A stretch of 64,000 bases of DNA from Streptomyces sp. NA04227 (GTDB lineage: Bacteria; Actinomycetota; Actinomycetes; Streptomycetales; Streptomycetaceae): the NCBI RefSeq assembly GCF_013364195.1, contig NZ_CP054918.1, positions 5,755,001 through 5,819,000 of the forward strand, in the 5' to 3' direction. Position 1 is the stretch's first letter, and each line of letters starts with the position of its first letter. Of the stretch, positions 42,328 through 53,540 are shown one piece after another. The notes below the pieces were generated by a model. That model saw only the letters and a program-made list of their open reading frames with translations, was not told the DNA's origin and ran no database searches. A program made the position numbers and the translations under genes.

Positions 42328-43161
42328 ATGCCCGTGCAGAGATCCGGATCCCCCCGCCGCTCACGCCGCACCGTGTTCGGCGTCCTGCTCGCAGTTCTCT
42401 CACTGCTCCTGACCCTCCCCGCCGCGGCCGCCGACGGCTCCCCCGCCGCCAAGCCCCAGCGCGGCTCCGCCCACCTCGGAATGGGTGTCATCCCGCACGA
42501 CGGCCAGGGCCCGCTGCCCCTGGGCGTCACGGCGGAACAGACCGAGGGCGTCGACGTCAGCAGCCACCAGGGCAATGTGAACTGGCCCGCGCTGTGGTCC
42601 AGCGGCGTGAAGTGGGCCTACGTCAAGGCCACCGAGGGGACGTACTACGAGAACCCCTACTTCGCGCAGCAGTACAACGGCTCGTACAACGTCGGCATGA
42701 TCCGCGGCGCGTACCACTTCGCCACCCCGAACACGGCCTCCGGCGCGGCACAGGCCGACTTCTTCGTGAACAACGGCGGCGGCTGGTCGCGGGACGGCAA
42801 GACGCTGCCGGGCGCGCTGGACATCGAGTGGAACCCGTACGGCGCGCAGTGCTACGGCCTGTCGCAGGCCACCATGGTCGCCTGGATCTGGGACTTCGTG
42901 AACCGCTACAAGGCCCGCACCGGCCGCTACCCAGTGATCTACACGGCCACCAGTTGGTGGAAGACCTGCACCGGCAACTACGCCGGGTTCGCCGTCAACC
43001 ACCCACTGTGGATCGCCCGTTACAACACCAGCCCGGGCGAGCTCCCGGCCGGCTGGGGCTTCCAGACGATGTGGCAGTACACCTCCTCGGGACCGATCGT
43101 CGGCGACCACAACAAGTTCAACGGCGCCTACGACCGCGTCGTGGCGCTCGCCAACGGCTGA
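42328..43161 (+). CDS. secreted GH25 lysozyme (N-acetylmuramidase)
   Basis: A 277-aa enzyme. Residues 1-36 form an export signal (RSRRTVFGVLLAVLSLLLTLPAAAA). The GH25 domain begins with the catalytic-Asp motif EGVDVSSHQGNVNW and continues with WAYVKATEGTYYENPYF and YHFATPNTASGAAQADFFV. LDIEWNPYGAQCYG supplies the second carboxylate. WIARYNTSPGELPAGWGFQTMWQYTS closes the barrel. It resembles the cellosyl-type lysozymes of streptomycetes and should cut peptidoglycan outside the cell. Confidence 0.95.
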   Translation: MPVQRSGSPRRSRRTVFGVLLAVLSLLLTLPAAAADGSPAAKPQRGSAHLGMGVIPHDGQGPLPLGVTAEQTEGVDVSSHQGNVNWPALWSSGVKWAYVKATEGTYYENPYFAQQYNGSYNVGMIRGAYHFATPNTASGAAQADFFVNNGGGWSRDGKTLPGALDIEWNPYGAQCYGLSQATMVAWIWDFVNRYKARTGRYPVIYTATSWWKTCTGNYAGFAVNHPLWIARYNTSPGELPAGWGFQTMWQYTSSGPIVGDHNKFNGAYDRVVALANG

Positions 43162-43180
43162 GCCCCGACCGGGACATACC

Positions 43181-43222
43181 CGTGTCCCCGTCCGCCACCG
43201 GGTGGTGACGGACGGGGACACG
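43181..43222. terminator. strong hairpin between convergent GH25 and lon genes
   Basis: The 14-base arms CGTGTCCCCGTCCG (43181-43194) and CGGACGGGGACACG (43209-43222) are perfectly complementary. CCACC...GGTGG inside can extend the stem. It serves both convergent genes. Confidence 0.9.
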
Positions 43223-43265
43223 CACGGTCGTGGACCGAGGGACGCTCGGGCCACGACCGGACGGC

Positions 43266-45758
43266 TCAGGCCGCGACCGGGATCCGCTCGACCCCGTCCA
43301 TGGCCGGTTCCAGGGCCAGTTCGAGCACCTGTCGGACATCCGAGACGGCGTGCACGTCGAGCTTGTCGAGCACCTCGGCGGGGACGTCGTCCAGGTCCGC
43401 CTCGTTGCGCTTGGGGATCACCACCGTGGTGAGGCCCGCGCGGTGCGCGGCGAGCAGCTTCTGCTTCACGCCGCCGATCGGCAGCACCCGCCCGGTCAGC
43501 GAGACCTCGCCGGTCATCGCCACGTCCGTCCGTACCTGCCGCCCGCTGAGCAGCGAGGCCAGCGCCGTCGTCATGGTGACACCGGCACTCGGCCCGTCCT
43601 TGGGCACCGCCCCGGCCGGGAAGTGGATGTGCACGCCGCGGTCCTTCAAGTCCGCGACGGGCAGCTCCAGTTCGGCCCCGCGCGAGCGCAGGAAGGACAG
43701 CGCGATCTGCGCCGACTCCTTCATCACGTCGCCGAGCTGACCGGTCAGGGTCAGACCCGAGGCACCGGTCTCCGGATCGGCCAGCGAGGCCTCCACGTAC
43801 AGCACGTCGCCGCCCGCCCCGGTGACCGCGAGGCCGGTCGCCACGCCCGGCACCGACGTACGGCGCTCGGCCGGGTCCTGCGCCGACTCCGGCACATGGT
43901 GCGGCCGTCCGATCAGGCCCCGCAGATCCGCGTCGGTGACCGTGAACGGCAGTTCGCGCTTGCCGAGTTCGTGCTCGGCCGCGATCTTGCGCAGCAGCCG
44001 GGCGAGAGAACGTTCCAGGTCGCGTACGCCCGCCTCACGCGTGTACTCACCCGCGAGCTTGCGCAACGCCCCGTCGTCCAGGGCCACTTCACCACTCTCC
44101 AGTCCGGCCCGCTCCAACTGGCGCGGCAGCAGGTGGTCCCGGGCGATGACGACCTTCTCCTCCTCGGTGTACCCGTCCAGCCTGACCAGTTCCATCCGGT
44201 CGAGCAGCGCCTCCGGAATGGCTTCCAGGACGTTGGCGGTGGCAAGGAAGACCACGTCGCTCAGGTCGAGTTCGACCTCCAGGTAGTGGTCGCGGAAGGT
44301 GTGGTTCTGCGCCGGGTCGAGCACTTCGAGCAGCGCCGCGGCCGGGTCGCCGCGGAAGTCGGAGCCCACCTTGTCGATCTCGTCGAGCAGCACCACCGGG
44401 TTCATCGACCCGGCCTCCTTGATGGCCCGCACGATCCGCCCGGGCAGCGCCCCGACGTACGTACGCCGGTGGCCGCGGATCTCCGCCTCGTCCCGTACGC
44501 CGCCGAGCGCCACCCGCACGAACTCACGGCCCATCGCGTGCGCCACGGACTCGCCGAGCGAGGTCTTGCCGACGCCGGGCGGCCCGACGAGCGCGAGCAC
44601 CGCGCCTCCCGCCCGTCGCCCGCCACCACCCTCGACCGAGGCGCTCTGCGCCGCCCCTTGGTTGAGCCGCCCGCCGACCAGGCCCAGACCGCGGTCCGCG
44701 CGGCGCTTGCGCACGGCCAGGTACTGGGTGATGCGTTCCTTCACGTCGTCCAGGCCTGCGTGCTCGGCGTCCAGCACCGCCTGCGCGCCCCTGATGTCGT
44801 ACGCGTCCTCGGTGCGGACGTTCCACGGCAGTTCGAGCACCGTGTCCAGCCAGGTGCGGATCCAGGAGCCCTCGGGGCTCTGGTCGCTGGACCGCTCCAG
44901 CTTCTCGACCTCCTTGAGCGCGGCCTCGCGCACCTTCTCGGGCAGGTCGGCGGCCTCCACCCGGGCCCGGTAGTCGTCGGACCCGTCCTCGCCGCCCTCG
45001 CCGTTCAGCTCGCGCAACTCCTTGCGTACGGCGTCCAGTTGGCGCCGCAGCAGGAACTCGCGCTGCTGCTTGTCGACGCCCTCCTGGACGTCCTTGGCGA
45101 TGGACTCGGCCACCTCCTGCTCGGCCAGGTGCGCGCGCAGCTGCTCGGTGGCGAGCTTGAGCCGGGCGACCGGGTCGGAGGTCTCCAGGAGTTCGATCTT
45201 CTGGGCCGTGCTGAGGAAGGGCGAGTAACCGGAGTTGTCCGCGAGCCGCGCGACGTCGCCGCTGTCGGCGAGCTGCTGCACCCGGTCCACGATCTGCCAG
45301 GCCCCGCGGTCGCGCAGCCAGCTCGTGGCCAGCGCCTTGTACTCGGTTACCAGTTCGGTGATCGCACCAGGCAGGGGCTCGGGCAGCTTCTCCTCGATCC
45401 GCAGGCCCTCCACCCACAGCGCGGCGCCCGGCCCGGTGGTACCCGCACCGATGCGGACCCGGTCGTGCCCACGGATCAGCGCACCCGGATCACCGTCGGA
45501 CAGCCGCCCGACCTGCTCCACGGTGCCGAGCACACCGGTGCTCGCGTACGTGCCGTCGACGCGCGGGACCAGCAGCACCCGCGGCTTGCCCGGCTCGTTG
45601 CGCGCGGCCACCTGTGCGGCCTCGACCGCGGCCCGTACGTCGTTGTCGTTCAGGTCCAGCGGGACCACCATCCCGGGCAGCACGACCTCGTCGTCGAGCG
45701 GCAGCACGGGCAGGGTGAGCGTGCTCGGCACCCTGTTTTCACCGGACTCAGCAGCCAT
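43266..45758 (-). CDS. lon: ATP-dependent protease Lon
   Basis: An 830-aa LonA protease. GGGGAG precedes the ATG. The substrate-binding N-domain starts [21 protein letters not shown]. The AAA+ module has Walker [13 protein letters not shown] and Walker [14 protein letters not shown]. The C-terminal protease has the catalytic serine in [11 protein letters not shown] and the lysine in [14 protein letters not shown]. Around residue 355 there is a Gly/Ala-rich insertion just before the ATPase domain. A HAIR-like inverted repeat lies upstream, consistent with known HspR control of lon in streptomycetes. It degrades damaged and regulatory proteins. Confidence 0.97.
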   Translation of the reverse strand: MAAESGENRVPSTLTLPVLPLDDEVVLPGMVVPLDLNDNDVRAAVEAAQVAARNEPGKPRVLLVPRVDGTYASTGVLGTVEQVGRLSDGDPGALIRGHDRVRIGAGTTGPGAALWVEGLRIEEKLPEPLPGAITELVTEYKALATSWLRDRGAWQIVDRVQQLADSGDVARLADNSGYSPFLSTAQKIELLETSDPVARLKLATEQLRAHLAEQEVAESIAKDVQEGVDKQQREFLLRRQLDAVRKELRELNGEGGEDGSDDYRARVEAADLPEKVREAALKEVEKLERSSDQSPEGSWIRTWLDTVLELPWNVRTEDAYDIRGAQAVLDAEHAGLDDVKERITQYLAVRKRRADRGLGLVGGRLNQGAAQSASVEGGGGRRAGGAVLALVGPPGVGKTSLGESVAHAMGREFVRVALGGVRDEAEIRGHRRTYVGALPGRIVRAIKEAGSMNPVVLLDEIDKVGSDFRGDPAAALLEVLDPAQNHTFRDHYLEVELDLSDVVFLATANVLEAIPEALLDRMELVRLDGYTEEEKVVIARDHLLPRQLERAGLESGEVALDDGALRKLAGEYTREAGVRDLERSLARLLRKIAAEHELGKRELPFTVTDADLRGLIGRPHHVPESAQDPAERRTSVPGVATGLAVTGAGGDVLYVEASLADPETGASGLTLTGQLGDVMKESAQIALSFLRSRGAELELPVADLKDRGVHIHFPAGAVPKDGPSAGVTMTTALASLLSGRQVRTDVAMTGEVSLTGRVLPIGGVKQKLLAAHRAGLTTVVIPKRNEADLDDVPAEVLDKLDVHAVSDVRQVLELALEPAMDGVERIPVAA

Positions 45759-45779
45759 GATCTCCCCTTCGGCAGTCAA

Positions 45780-45800
45780 GTTGAGCGATACCCACTCAAT
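45780..45800 (-). promoter_or_regulatory. HAIR-like HspR operator upstream of lon
   Basis: GTTGAGC, seven bases, then ACTCAAT match the HspR consensus CTTGAGT-N7-ACTCAAG at 11 of 14 arm positions with exact spacing. It lies 22 bp before the lon start codon. Confidence 0.65.
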
Positions 45801-46035
45801 GCTTGTGAGCCTGGGGATGTTCCCCAACGGTTGTTCGCTGTGAGCGATCGCTACGGCGGCGAGGGTGACGACTGGGGCGTACGGGAGGGAACGTCCGGGT
45901 TCGCCGGGCGCATTCCGCGTACCACCTCGCACCGCCTCCCGGGCGCCGAAATTCCGTGGCAGAGGGGGCGCACCCCCGCCTACTCTCGGCCCGCCCGCGC
46001 TCCGCGCGGCACCCGATCCGCGACAGGAGCGACGC

Positions 46036-46626
46036 TTGCCCTCCCTTCCTTCCCCTCCTCCTCCCTCTTCTCCTTCTTCCTCTGGCGCTCCCACCCCTCC
46101 GATCTCTCCCCCTCCTCCCTCCTCTCCCTCCGCTCCCGCTCCCCTTGTCACCGAGCGACTGGAGCTGCGGCCGTGGACGGACGAGGAACTGGACGCGGTC
46201 GTGGCGAATACCCGGCTGCCGCACTGGGCCGAGGACTTTCCCGCCGAGGGGGACACCGTGATCGCGGGGTTCCTGCGGGAGCGGCCGGAGGCTCTCGGGG
46301 AGTTCGGGCACCGAACGGTGAGCGAGCGGGAGACCGGGCTGGTCGTCGGATCGATTGGCTTGTTCTGGCCACCCTTGGAGGGGCGACTCGAGATCGGCTA
46401 CGGCATCGTCGCCTCCCGCCGCGGCCTCGGTTACGCGACCGAGGCGACCCGCGCGCTCGCCGCGCACGGACTGACCGCGCCGGGCGTGCGCACCGTCGAG
46501 GCCCAGGTGGAAACGGCCAATCCGGCCTCCGTCCGCGTACTGGAGAAGGCCGGAATGCGCCTGCTCGACCGGGACGGGGAGATGGTGAGGTACGGCCTCG
46601 GCGCCCCGGCCCCCAGCGAGGACTGA
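46036..46626 (+). CDS. GNAT-family N-acetyltransferase (RimJ-type)
   Basis: A 196-aa protein. TTG 46036 is preceded by AGGAG at ideal spacing. After a roughly 35-residue Pro/Ser-rich N-terminus from a pyrimidine tract, the fold starts at LVTERLELRPWTDEELDAVV. It contains GSIGLFWPPLEGRLEIGYGIVASRRGLGYATEATRAL, the acetyl-CoA site of the RimJ/RimL group, and NPASVRVLEKAGMRL. A start near residue 36 would remove the tail, but no better ribosome site was seen. Confidence 0.85.
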   Translation: MPSLPSPPPPSSPSSSGAPTPPISPPPPSSPSAPAPLVTERLELRPWTDEELDAVVANTRLPHWAEDFPAEGDTVIAGFLRERPEALGEFGHRTVSERETGLVVGSIGLFWPPLEGRLEIGYGIVASRRGLGYATEATRALAAHGLTAPGVRTVEAQVETANPASVRVLEKAGMRLLDRDGEMVRYGLGAPAPSED

Positions 46627-46707
46627 CCCGCACTCCGCTCAGCGCACCGGCGACAGCGGTCGTACGGATTCGGCCACTGTCGGAGGCGTACGGCACAGTG
46701 GACGGCC

Positions 46708-47442
46708 ATGAACGCGAACAACGCGCACTCCGTCGCGGGCACCAAAAGCGGCACGCGCACGGGCACGTACGAGCCCGAGGCGCCGGAGGTGCTCGACCGG
46801 CGCGAGGGTCCGTACGGCGAGGTGGTGCTTCGCCGCCACGGCGGGCTGCTGCAGATCATCGCCAACGGGTGCTTCCTGATGGACACCTCCGACGGGCGCT
46901 CCGAGCGGCTGCTCGTGGACGCGGCGCTCGGCGCGCTCGACGGGCGGCCGGACCCGGCGCTGCTGATCGGCGGGCTCGGGGTCGGCTTCTCGCTGGCGCA
47001 TGCCGCGGGCGAGCCGCGCTGGGGACGGATCACGGTGGTCGAGCGGGAGCAGGCCATCGTCGACTGGCATCTGGACGGCCCGCTCGGCGAGCTCTCCCGC
47101 GCGGCGCTCGCGGATCCGCGAGCGTCGATCGCCCGTACCGACCTGCTCGCCCACCTCCGGGACGACCGGGCGCCGCGGTACGACGTCCTCTGCCTGGACA
47201 TCGACAACGGTCCGGACTGGACGGTGACCGAGGACAACGACGGGCTGTACTCGCCGTCGGGGCTCGCCGTCTGCAAACGCCGCCTCACGCCCGGCGGGGT
47301 GCTTGCCATCTGGTCGGCCAAGCCCTCGCCCGCGTTCGAGGCGGCACTGCGGGACGCGGGGTACGAACAGGTACGTACCGAAGAAATCACGGTTGCGCGG
47401 GGCGTACCGGACGCCGTGCACCTCGCGGTGAGGCCTGGATAG
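46708..47442 (+). CDS. spermidine synthase-like SAM-fold protein
   Basis: A 244-aa protein with the polyamine-synthase type Rossmann fold: LLIGGLGVGFSLAHAAGEPRWGRITVVEREQAIVDW, then YDVLCLDIDNGPDWTVTEDNDGLYS and LTPGGVLAIWSAKPSPAFEAAL. It lacks the N-terminal aminopropyltransferase domain of SpeE, so it is probably a methyltransferase or a non-enzymatic homologue. ATG 46708 has no ribosome site. Confidence 0.8.
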   Translation: MNANNAHSVAGTKSGTRTGTYEPEAPEVLDRREGPYGEVVLRRHGGLLQIIANGCFLMDTSDGRSERLLVDAALGALDGRPDPALLIGGLGVGFSLAHAAGEPRWGRITVVEREQAIVDWHLDGPLGELSRAALADPRASIARTDLLAHLRDDRAPRYDVLCLDIDNGPDWTVTEDNDGLYSPSGLAVCKRRLTPGGVLAIWSAKPSPAFEAALRDAGYEQVRTEEITVARGVPDAVHLAVRPG

Positions 47443-47487
47443 CCGCGAGGCGGTTACTGCCCGTACTCTGCTGAGCGACCGGATCAA

Positions 47488-47506
47488 TCAGACGTGTTCA
47501 GACGTG
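47488..47506 (+). promoter_or_regulatory. 10-bp direct repeat, OmpR-type regulator site candidate
   Basis: TCAGACGTG occurs at 47488-47496 and again at 47498-47506, exactly one helical turn apart, 57 bp before the response regulator gene. A TACTCT box lies at 47464-47469. Confidence 0.5.
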
Positions 47507-47562
47507 CAGCGCAACCGTGGAATCATGCCAGGATTCCGGAAAGCACAGTCAGGGGCGGGGCG

Positions 47563-48303
47563 ATGGAGCAGACACAGACCTCCCACAACGGCACCGGTAC
47601 GGCCGCACCGGGTGCCCAGCGACGGGTTCTCGTCGTCGAGGACGATCCGACGATCGTGGACGCCGTCTCCGCCCGGCTGCGCGCCGAGGGATTCCTGGTG
47701 CAAACCGCGGGCGACGGACCCTCGGCCGTGGACACCGCGGAGGCCTGGCAGCCCGATCTGCTGATCCTCGACATCATGCTGCCGGGCTTCGACGGCCTGG
47801 AGGTGTGCCGCCGGGTGCAGGCCCAGCGCCCGGTGCCGGTGCTGATGCTCACCGCGCGGGACGACGAGACGGACATGCTGGTCGGCCTCGGCGTGGGCGC
47901 CGACGACTACATGACCAAGCCGTTCTCGATGCGCGAGCTGGCCGCCCGGGTGCACGTACTGCTGCGCCGGGTCGAGCGTGCCGCGCTGGCCGCGGCGACA
48001 CCGCGCAGCGGCATCCTCCGGCTCGGCGAACTGGAGATCGACCACTCGCAGCGGCGGGTACGGGTGCGCAGCGAGGACGTGCACCTCACGCCGACCGAGT
48101 TCGACCTGCTCGTGTGCCTGGCGAACACGCCGCGCGCCGTGCTCTCCCGTGAGCAGCTGCTCGCCGAGGTCTGGGACTGGGCGGACGCCTCCGGCACCCG
48201 CACCGTCGACAGCCACATCAAGGCACTGCGCCGGAAGATCGGCGCCGAGCGGATCCGTACGGTGCACGGCGTGGGCTACGCCCTGGAGACGCCGACTCCA
48301 TGA
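47563..48303 (+). CDS. OmpR/PhoB-family response regulator
   Basis: A 246-aa regulator. The receiver domain has the acidic pocket RVLVVEDDPTIV, the phosphorylation site in DLLILDIMLPGFDGLEV, the Thr in LMLTARDDE and the Lys in YMTKPFSMREL. The C-terminal winged helix has HLTPTEFDLLVCLANTPRAVLSREQLLAEVW and TRTVDSHIKALRRKIG. It overlaps the kinase gene by ATGA. The paired direct repeats upstream fit autoregulation. Confidence 0.96.
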   Translation: MEQTQTSHNGTGTAAPGAQRRVLVVEDDPTIVDAVSARLRAEGFLVQTAGDGPSAVDTAEAWQPDLLILDIMLPGFDGLEVCRRVQAQRPVPVLMLTARDDETDMLVGLGVGADDYMTKPFSMRELAARVHVLLRRVERAALAAATPRSGILRLGELEIDHSQRRVRVRSEDVHLTPTEFDLLVCLANTPRAVLSREQLLAEVWDWADASGTRTVDSHIKALRRKIGAERIRTVHGVGYALETPTP

Positions 48304-49445
48304 CCGGCGCGGACGACCGGCACTGCGGCGTCGCGGCCTGGTACGCCAAGGCCCGCAGCCGGCTGTGGCCGCGGCCGTTCTCGGTGAAGGCCAAGCTCGG
48401 CACGCTGGTCGTCGTCTCCGTGTTCATCACCACGGGTCTGCTGATGATCGCCGTCCGCACCGAGACCGAGCTGCGGTTCATCACGGTGTTCTCGGTGATC
48501 GCCACCTTGCTGATCACCCAGTTCGTGGCGCACTCGCTGACCGCGCCGCTGGACGAGATGAACATCGTGGCCCGCTCGATCTCCAACGGTGACTACACCC
48601 GGCGGGTCCGCGGCGCCGACCGCCTGGACGAGCTGGGCGACCTGGCCTCCACGATCAACCGCATGGCCGACGACCTGGAGGCACAGGACCGCCAGCGCAA
48701 GGAGCTGGTGGCGAATGTCTCGCACGAGCTGCGCACCCCGATCGCCGCGCTGCGCGCCGTCCTGGAGAACGTCGTGGACGGTGTCTCCAGCGCCGACCCG
48801 GAGACCATGCGGACGGCCCTGAAGCAGACCGAGCGCCTGGGCCGCCTGGTCGAGACGCTGCTCGACCTGTCGCGGCTGGACAACGGCGTGGTCCCGCTCA
48901 AGGCCCGCCGCTTCGAGGTCTGGCCCTATCTCTCCGGAGTCCTGAAGGAGGCCCAGCTCAGCGGCTCGGCCGCCTCGCAGCGCGGCGGCATGACCTCGGG
49001 CTCGGGCCGCCACACCCGTACCGACGTCCATCTGCACCTGGACGTCTCGCCGCCGGAGCTGACCGCGCACGCCGACCCGGAGCGCATCCACCAGGTGGTG
49101 GCGAATCTCATCGACAACGCCGTGAAGCACTCTCCGCCGCACGGGCGGGTGACGGTACGTGCCCGCCGCGGATACCACCCCGAGTCCCTGGAGCTGGAGG
49201 TCTTGGACGAGGGGCCCGGCATCCCGGAGTCCGAGTGGCACCGCGTCTTCGAGCGGTTCAACCGGGGCAGCCACGGCCACCCGGCGAAGGGGCAGGGCGC
49301 GGGCAGCGACGGCGGGACCGGGCTCGGGCTCGCCATCGCGCGCTGGGCGGTGGATCTGCACGGCGGCGCGATCGGAGTGGCCGAATCACCTCGGGGCTGC
49401 CGGATCCAGGTCACTCTGCCGGGCCTGACGCCTCCGCTGAGTTGA
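48300..49445 (+). CDS. sensor histidine kinase
   Basis: A 381-aa membrane kinase. Two helices ([18 protein letters not shown] and [19 protein letters not shown]) are separated by only a few residues, so there is almost no extracellular sensor domain. HAMP follows ([22 protein letters not shown]). The H-box is [23 protein letters not shown]. The N-box [16 protein letters not shown] and the G-boxes [11 protein letters not shown] and [19 protein letters not shown] complete it. The signal is unknown; membrane state or an intracellular cue is more likely than a soluble external ligand. Confidence 0.96.
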   Translation: MTGADDRHCGVAAWYAKARSRLWPRPFSVKAKLGTLVVVSVFITTGLLMIAVRTETELRFITVFSVIATLLITQFVAHSLTAPLDEMNIVARSISNGDYTRRVRGADRLDELGDLASTINRMADDLEAQDRQRKELVANVSHELRTPIAALRAVLENVVDGVSSADPETMRTALKQTERLGRLVETLLDLSRLDNGVVPLKARRFEVWPYLSGVLKEAQLSGSAASQRGGMTSGSGRHTRTDVHLHLDVSPPELTAHADPERIHQVVANLIDNAVKHSPPHGRVTVRARRGYHPESLELEVLDEGPGIPESEWHRVFERFNRGSHGHPAKGQGAGSDGGTGLGLAIARWAVDLHGGAIGVAESPRGCRIQVTLPGLTPPLS

Positions 49446-49472
49446 CGTAGAGTTCGAAGCGGAGCGGCTGGA

Positions 49473-49493
49473 TCCGGACGCGGGGCGTCCGGA
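49473..49493. terminator. hairpin after the two-component operon
   Basis: TCCGGACGC (49473-49481) and GCGTCCGGA (49485-49493) form a perfect 9-bp stem with a three-base loop, 28 bp after the kinase stop codon. Confidence 0.7.
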
Positions 49494-49725
49494 ATTGCCG
49501 CAGGCGAGCGCGGCGGGCCCGGAAAACGTGGCCGGAAGCCGCCCGTCGGCCTTTTCACCTGCGGCGAACCGCGTTTGTTTCCCGCCATTTCCACGCCTGA
49601 AACACACATTCCGATGTGACTTACGTGACGGATCAGCGGCCCGGCCTGCATCTCAGGGCCGGGGAGGCGTAGCCTTTATTTCCGCTGTCCATCACCTTGT
49701 GAAGCGGAAGAGGGCGGTTGCCGCC

Positions 49726-52700
49726 GTGTCGCCACAGTCCCCCAGTAACCCGAGTGTCTCTACCGAGGACCAAGACGGGCAGGGCAAGAACCCTGCTGCC
49801 GCGTTCGGTCCCAATGAGTGGCTCGTCGACGAGATCTATCAGCAGTACCTCCAGGACCCGAACTCGGTAGACCGTGCCTGGTGGGACTTCTTCGCCGACT
49901 ACAAGCCGGGTGGCGGTGCCACCCAGGCCAAGCCGGCCACGGCGCCCCCGAGCACCGAGCCCGCCGCACCGGCGGCCCAGGCCGCCCCCGCGGCTCCGGC
50001 CGCGCCCGCGGAGCCCGCTCCGGCTCCGGCCGCTCCGGCGCCCGCGAAGCAGGCCCCGGCCCCGGCCGCCAAGCCCGCACCGGCCAAGGCCGCGCCCGCC
50101 GCGAAGCCCGCCGCCGAAGGCGCCGAGGCACCGGCCGGACCGGAGTTCGTGACCCTGCGCGGCCCCTCGGCCGCCGTCGCGAAGAACATGAACGCCTCGC
50201 TGGAGCTGCCGACCGCCACCTCGGTCCGCGCCGTCCCGGTGAAGCTGCTGTTCGACAACCGGATCGTCATCAACAACCACCTCAAGCGCGCCCGGGGCGG
50301 GAAGATCTCCTTCACGCACCTGATCGGCTACGCGATGGTGCAGGCGATCAAGGCCATGCCGTCCATGAACAACTCCTTCGCGGAGAAGGACGGCAAGCCG
50401 ACCCTGGTCAAGCCGGAGCACGTGAACCTCGGCCTCGCCATCGACCTGGTCAAGCCGAACGGCGACCGCCAGCTCGTGGTCGCCGCGATCAAGGCCGCCG
50501 AGACGCTGAACTTCTTCGAGTTCTGGCAGGCCTACGAGGACATCGTCCGTCGCGCCCGCGACAACAAGCTGACGATGGACGACTTCACCGGCGTCACCGT
50601 CTCGCTGACCAACCCGGGCGGCATCGGCACCGTGCACTCCGTGCCGCGCCTGATGCCCGGCCAGTCCGTGATCATGGGCGTCGGCGCCATGGAGTACCCG
50701 GCCGAGTACCAGGGCACGTCCCAGGACACCCTGAACCAGCTGGGCATCTCCAAGGTCATGACCCTGACCTCGACCTACGACCACCGGGTCATCCAGGGCG
50801 CGGCCTCCGGCGAGTTCCTGCGCAACGTCGCGAACCTGCTGCTCGGCCAGAACGACTTCTACGACGAGATCTTCGAGTCGCTGCGGATCCCGTACGAGCC
50901 GGTCCGCTGGAACCGTGACATCGACGCCTCGCACGACGACGACGTCACCAAGGCCGCCCGGGTCTTCGAGCTGATCCACTCCTACCGGGTCCGCGGCCAC
51001 GTCATGGCCGACACCGACCCGCTGGAGTACAAGCAGCGCAAGCACCCCGACCTGGACATCGCCGAGCACGGCCTCACCCTGTGGGACCTGGAGCGCGAGT
51101 TCGCGGTCGGCGGCTTCTCCGGCAAGTCGATGATGAAGCTGCGCGACATCCTCGGCGTGCTGCGCGACTCGTACTGCCGCACCACCGGCATCGAGTTCAT
51201 GCACATCCAGGACCCGAAGCAGCGCAAGTGGATCCAGGACCGCATCGAGCGCCCGCACTCCAAGCCGGAGCGCGAGGAGCAGCTGCGGATCCTGCGCCGC
51301 CTGAACGCCGCCGAGGCCTTCGAAACCTTCCTGCAGACGAAGTACGTCGGCCAGAAGCGCTTCTCGCTCGAGGGTGGCGAATCGGTCATCCCGCTGCTCG
51401 ACGCGGTCATCGACTCGGCTGCCGAGAACCGGCTCGACGAGGTCGTCATCGGCATGGCCCACCGCGGCCGGCTGAACGTCCTGGCCAACATCGTCGGCAA
51501 GTCGTACGCGCAGATCTTCCGCGAGTTCGAGGGCAACCTCGACCCGAAGTCGATGCACGGCTCCGGCGACGTGAAGTACCACCTGGGCGCCGAGGGCACC
51601 TTCACCGGTCTCGACGGCGAGCAGATCAAGGTCTCGCTGGCCGCCAACCCCTCGCACCTGGAGGCGGTCGACCCGGTTCTGGAGGGCGTCGCCCGCGCCA
51701 AGCAGGACATCATCAACAAGGGCGGCACGGACTTCACGGTCCTGCCGGTCGCGCTGCACGGCGACGCGGCCTTCGCGGGCCAGGGCGTGGTGGCCGAGAC
51801 CCTGAACATGTCGCAGCTGCGCGGCTACCGCACCGGCGGCACCGTGCACATCGTCATCAACAACCAGGTCGGCTTCACCGCGGCCCCCGAGTCCTCGCGC
51901 TCGTCGATGTACTCCACCGACGTGGCCCGCATGATCGAGGCGCCGATCTTCCACGTGAACGGCGACGACCCGGAGGCCGTTGTCCGCGTCGCGCGGCTCG
52001 CCTTCGAGTTCCGTCAGGCGTTCAACAAGGACGTCGTGATCGACCTGATCTGCTACCGCAGGCGCGGTCACAACGAGTCGGACAACCCGGCCTTCACCCA
52101 GCCGCTGATGTACGACCTGATCGACAAGAAGCGCTCGGTGCGCAAGCTCTACACCGAGTCCCTCATCGGTCGCGGCGACATCACCCTGGAAGAGGCCGAG
52201 CAGGCGCTGCAGGACTACCAGGGTCAGCTGGAGAAGGTCTTCACCGAGGTCCGCGAGGCCACCTCGCACTCCTCCGAGGCCCATGTCCCGGACCCGCAGG
52301 CCGAGTTCCCGGTCGCCGTGACCACCGCGATCTCCCAGGAGGTCGTCAAGCGGATCGCCGAGTCCCAGGTCAACATCCCCGACCGGGTCACCGTGCACCC
52401 GCGGCTGCTGCCGCAGCTGCAGCGGCGCGCGACCATGGTCGAGGACGACACCATCGACTGGGGCATGGGCGAGACCCTGGCCATCGGTTCGCTGCTGCTC
52501 GAGGGCACCCCGGTCCGGCTGTCCGGCCAGGACTCGCGCCGTGGCACCTTCGGCCAGCGGCACGCGGTCCTGATCGACCGGGAGACCGGCGAGGACTACA
52601 CCCCGCTGCTGTACCTCTCCGAGGACCAGGCGCGCTACAACGTCTACGACTCGCTGCTCTCCGAGTACGCGGCGATGGGCTTCGAGTACGGCTACTCGCT

Positions 52701-53502
52701 GGCCCGTCCCGAGTCGCTGGTCATGTGGGAGGCGCAGTTCGGTGACTTCGTCAACGGCGCGCAGACCGTCGTCGACGAGTTCATCTCCTCCGCCGAGCAG
52801 AAGTGGGGCCAGACCTCCGGCGTCACCCTGCTGCTGCCGCACGGCTACGAGGGCCAGGGCCCGGACCACTCGTCCGCCCGCCCGGAGCGCTTCCTCCAGC
52901 TCTGCGCGCAGAACAACATGACCGTCGCGATGCCGACGCTGCCCTCGAACTACTTCCACCTGCTGCGCTGGCAGGTGCACAACCCGCACCACAAGCCGCT
53001 GGTCGTCTTCACCCCGAAGTCGATGCTGCGTCTGAAGGCCGCGGCCTCCAAGACGGAGGAGTTCACCTCGGGCGGGTTCCGTCCGGTCATCGGGGACAGC
53101 GAGGTCGACCCGGCGAAGGTGCGAAAGGTCGTGTTCTGCGCGGGCAAGGTCTTCTACGACCTGGCAGCCGAGCGCGCCAAGCGCAAGGCCGAGGACGTCG
53201 CCATCATCCGCCTCGAGCGCCTGTACCCGCTGCCGGGTGCCGAGCTCCAGGCGGAGGTCAACAAGTACCCGAACGCCGAGAAGTACCTGTGGACCCAGGA
53301 GGAGCCCGCGAACCAGGGCGCCTGGCCGTTCATCGCGCTCACCCTGATCGACCACCTGGACCTGGCGGTCGGCGCCGACATCCCGCACGACGAGCGACTG
53401 CGCCGTATCTCGCGCCCGCACTCCTCGTCCCCCGCGGTCGGCTCCGCCAAGCGCCACCAGGCCGAGCAGGAGCAGCTGGTGCGCGAGGTCTTCGAGGCCT
53501 GA
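49726..53502 (+). CDS. kgd: multifunctional 2-oxoglutarate dehydrogenase (E1 with succinyltransferase-like domain), Kgd
   Basis: A 1258-aa enzyme of the actinobacterial Kgd/OdhA type. GTG 49726 gives [10 protein letters not shown]. The E1 N-terminal segment [19 protein letters not shown] is followed by an Ala/Pro/Lys linker (about residues 65-135). An acyltransferase (E2-like) domain carries the catalytic [16 protein letters not shown] at about 351. The thiamine-diphosphate dehydrogenase has [19 protein letters not shown] and [17 protein letters not shown], and a transketolase-like part follows. It converts 2-oxoglutarate in the TCA cycle, usually with a separate E2/E3. A long unrelated open frame on the opposite strand is a composition artefact. 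Confidence 0.98.
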   Translation: MSPQSPSNPSVSTEDQDGQGKNPAAAFGPNEWLVDEIYQQYLQDPNSVDRAWWDFFADYKPGGGATQAKPATAPPSTEPAAPAAQAAPAAPAAPAEPAPAPAAPAPAKQAPAPAAKPAPAKAAPAAKPAAEGAEAPAGPEFVTLRGPSAAVAKNMNASLELPTATSVRAVPVKLLFDNRIVINNHLKRARGGKISFTHLIGYAMVQAIKAMPSMNNSFAEKDGKPTLVKPEHVNLGLAIDLVKPNGDRQLVVAAIKAAETLNFFEFWQAYEDIVRRARDNKLTMDDFTGVTVSLTNPGGIGTVHSVPRLMPGQSVIMGVGAMEYPAEYQGTSQDTLNQLGISKVMTLTSTYDHRVIQGAASGEFLRNVANLLLGQNDFYDEIFESLRIPYEPVRWNRDIDASHDDDVTKAARVFELIHSYRVRGHVMADTDPLEYKQRKHPDLDIAEHGLTLWDLEREFAVGGFSGKSMMKLRDILGVLRDSYCRTTGIEFMHIQDPKQRKWIQDRIERPHSKPEREEQLRILRRLNAAEAFETFLQTKYVGQKRFSLEGGESVIPLLDAVIDSAAENRLDEVVIGMAHRGRLNVLANIVGKSYAQIFREFEGNLDPKSMHGSGDVKYHLGAEGTFTGLDGEQIKVSLAANPSHLEAVDPVLEGVARAKQDIINKGGTDFTVLPVALHGDAAFAGQGVVAETLNMSQLRGYRTGGTVHIVINNQVGFTAAPESSRSSMYSTDVARMIEAPIFHVNGDDPEAVVRVARLAFEFRQAFNKDVVIDLICYRRRGHNESDNPAFTQPLMYDLIDKKRSVRKLYTESLIGRGDITLEEAEQALQDYQGQLEKVFTEVREATSHSSEAHVPDPQAEFPVAVTTAISQEVVKRIAESQVNIPDRVTVHPRLLPQLQRRATMVEDDTIDWGMGETLAIGSLLLEGTPVRLSGQDSRRGTFGQRHAVLIDRETGEDYTPLLYLSEDQARYNVYDSLLSEYAAMGFEYGYSLARPESLVMWEAQFGDFVNGAQTVVDEFISSAEQKWGQTSGVTLLLPHGYEGQGPDHSSARPERFLQLCAQNNMTVAMPTLPSNYFHLLRWQVHNPHHKPLVVFTPKSMLRLKAAASKTEEFTSGGFRPVIGDSEVDPAKVRKVVFCAGKVFYDLAAERAKRKAEDVAIIRLERLYPLPGAELQAEVNKYPNAEKYLWTQEEPANQGAWPFIALTLIDHLDLAVGADIPHDERLRRISRPHSSSPAVGSAKRHQAEQEQLVREVFEA

Positions 53503-53540
53503 GCCAGAAGCGGCCGGTGAGAGACCGGCGCACAGCAGTA

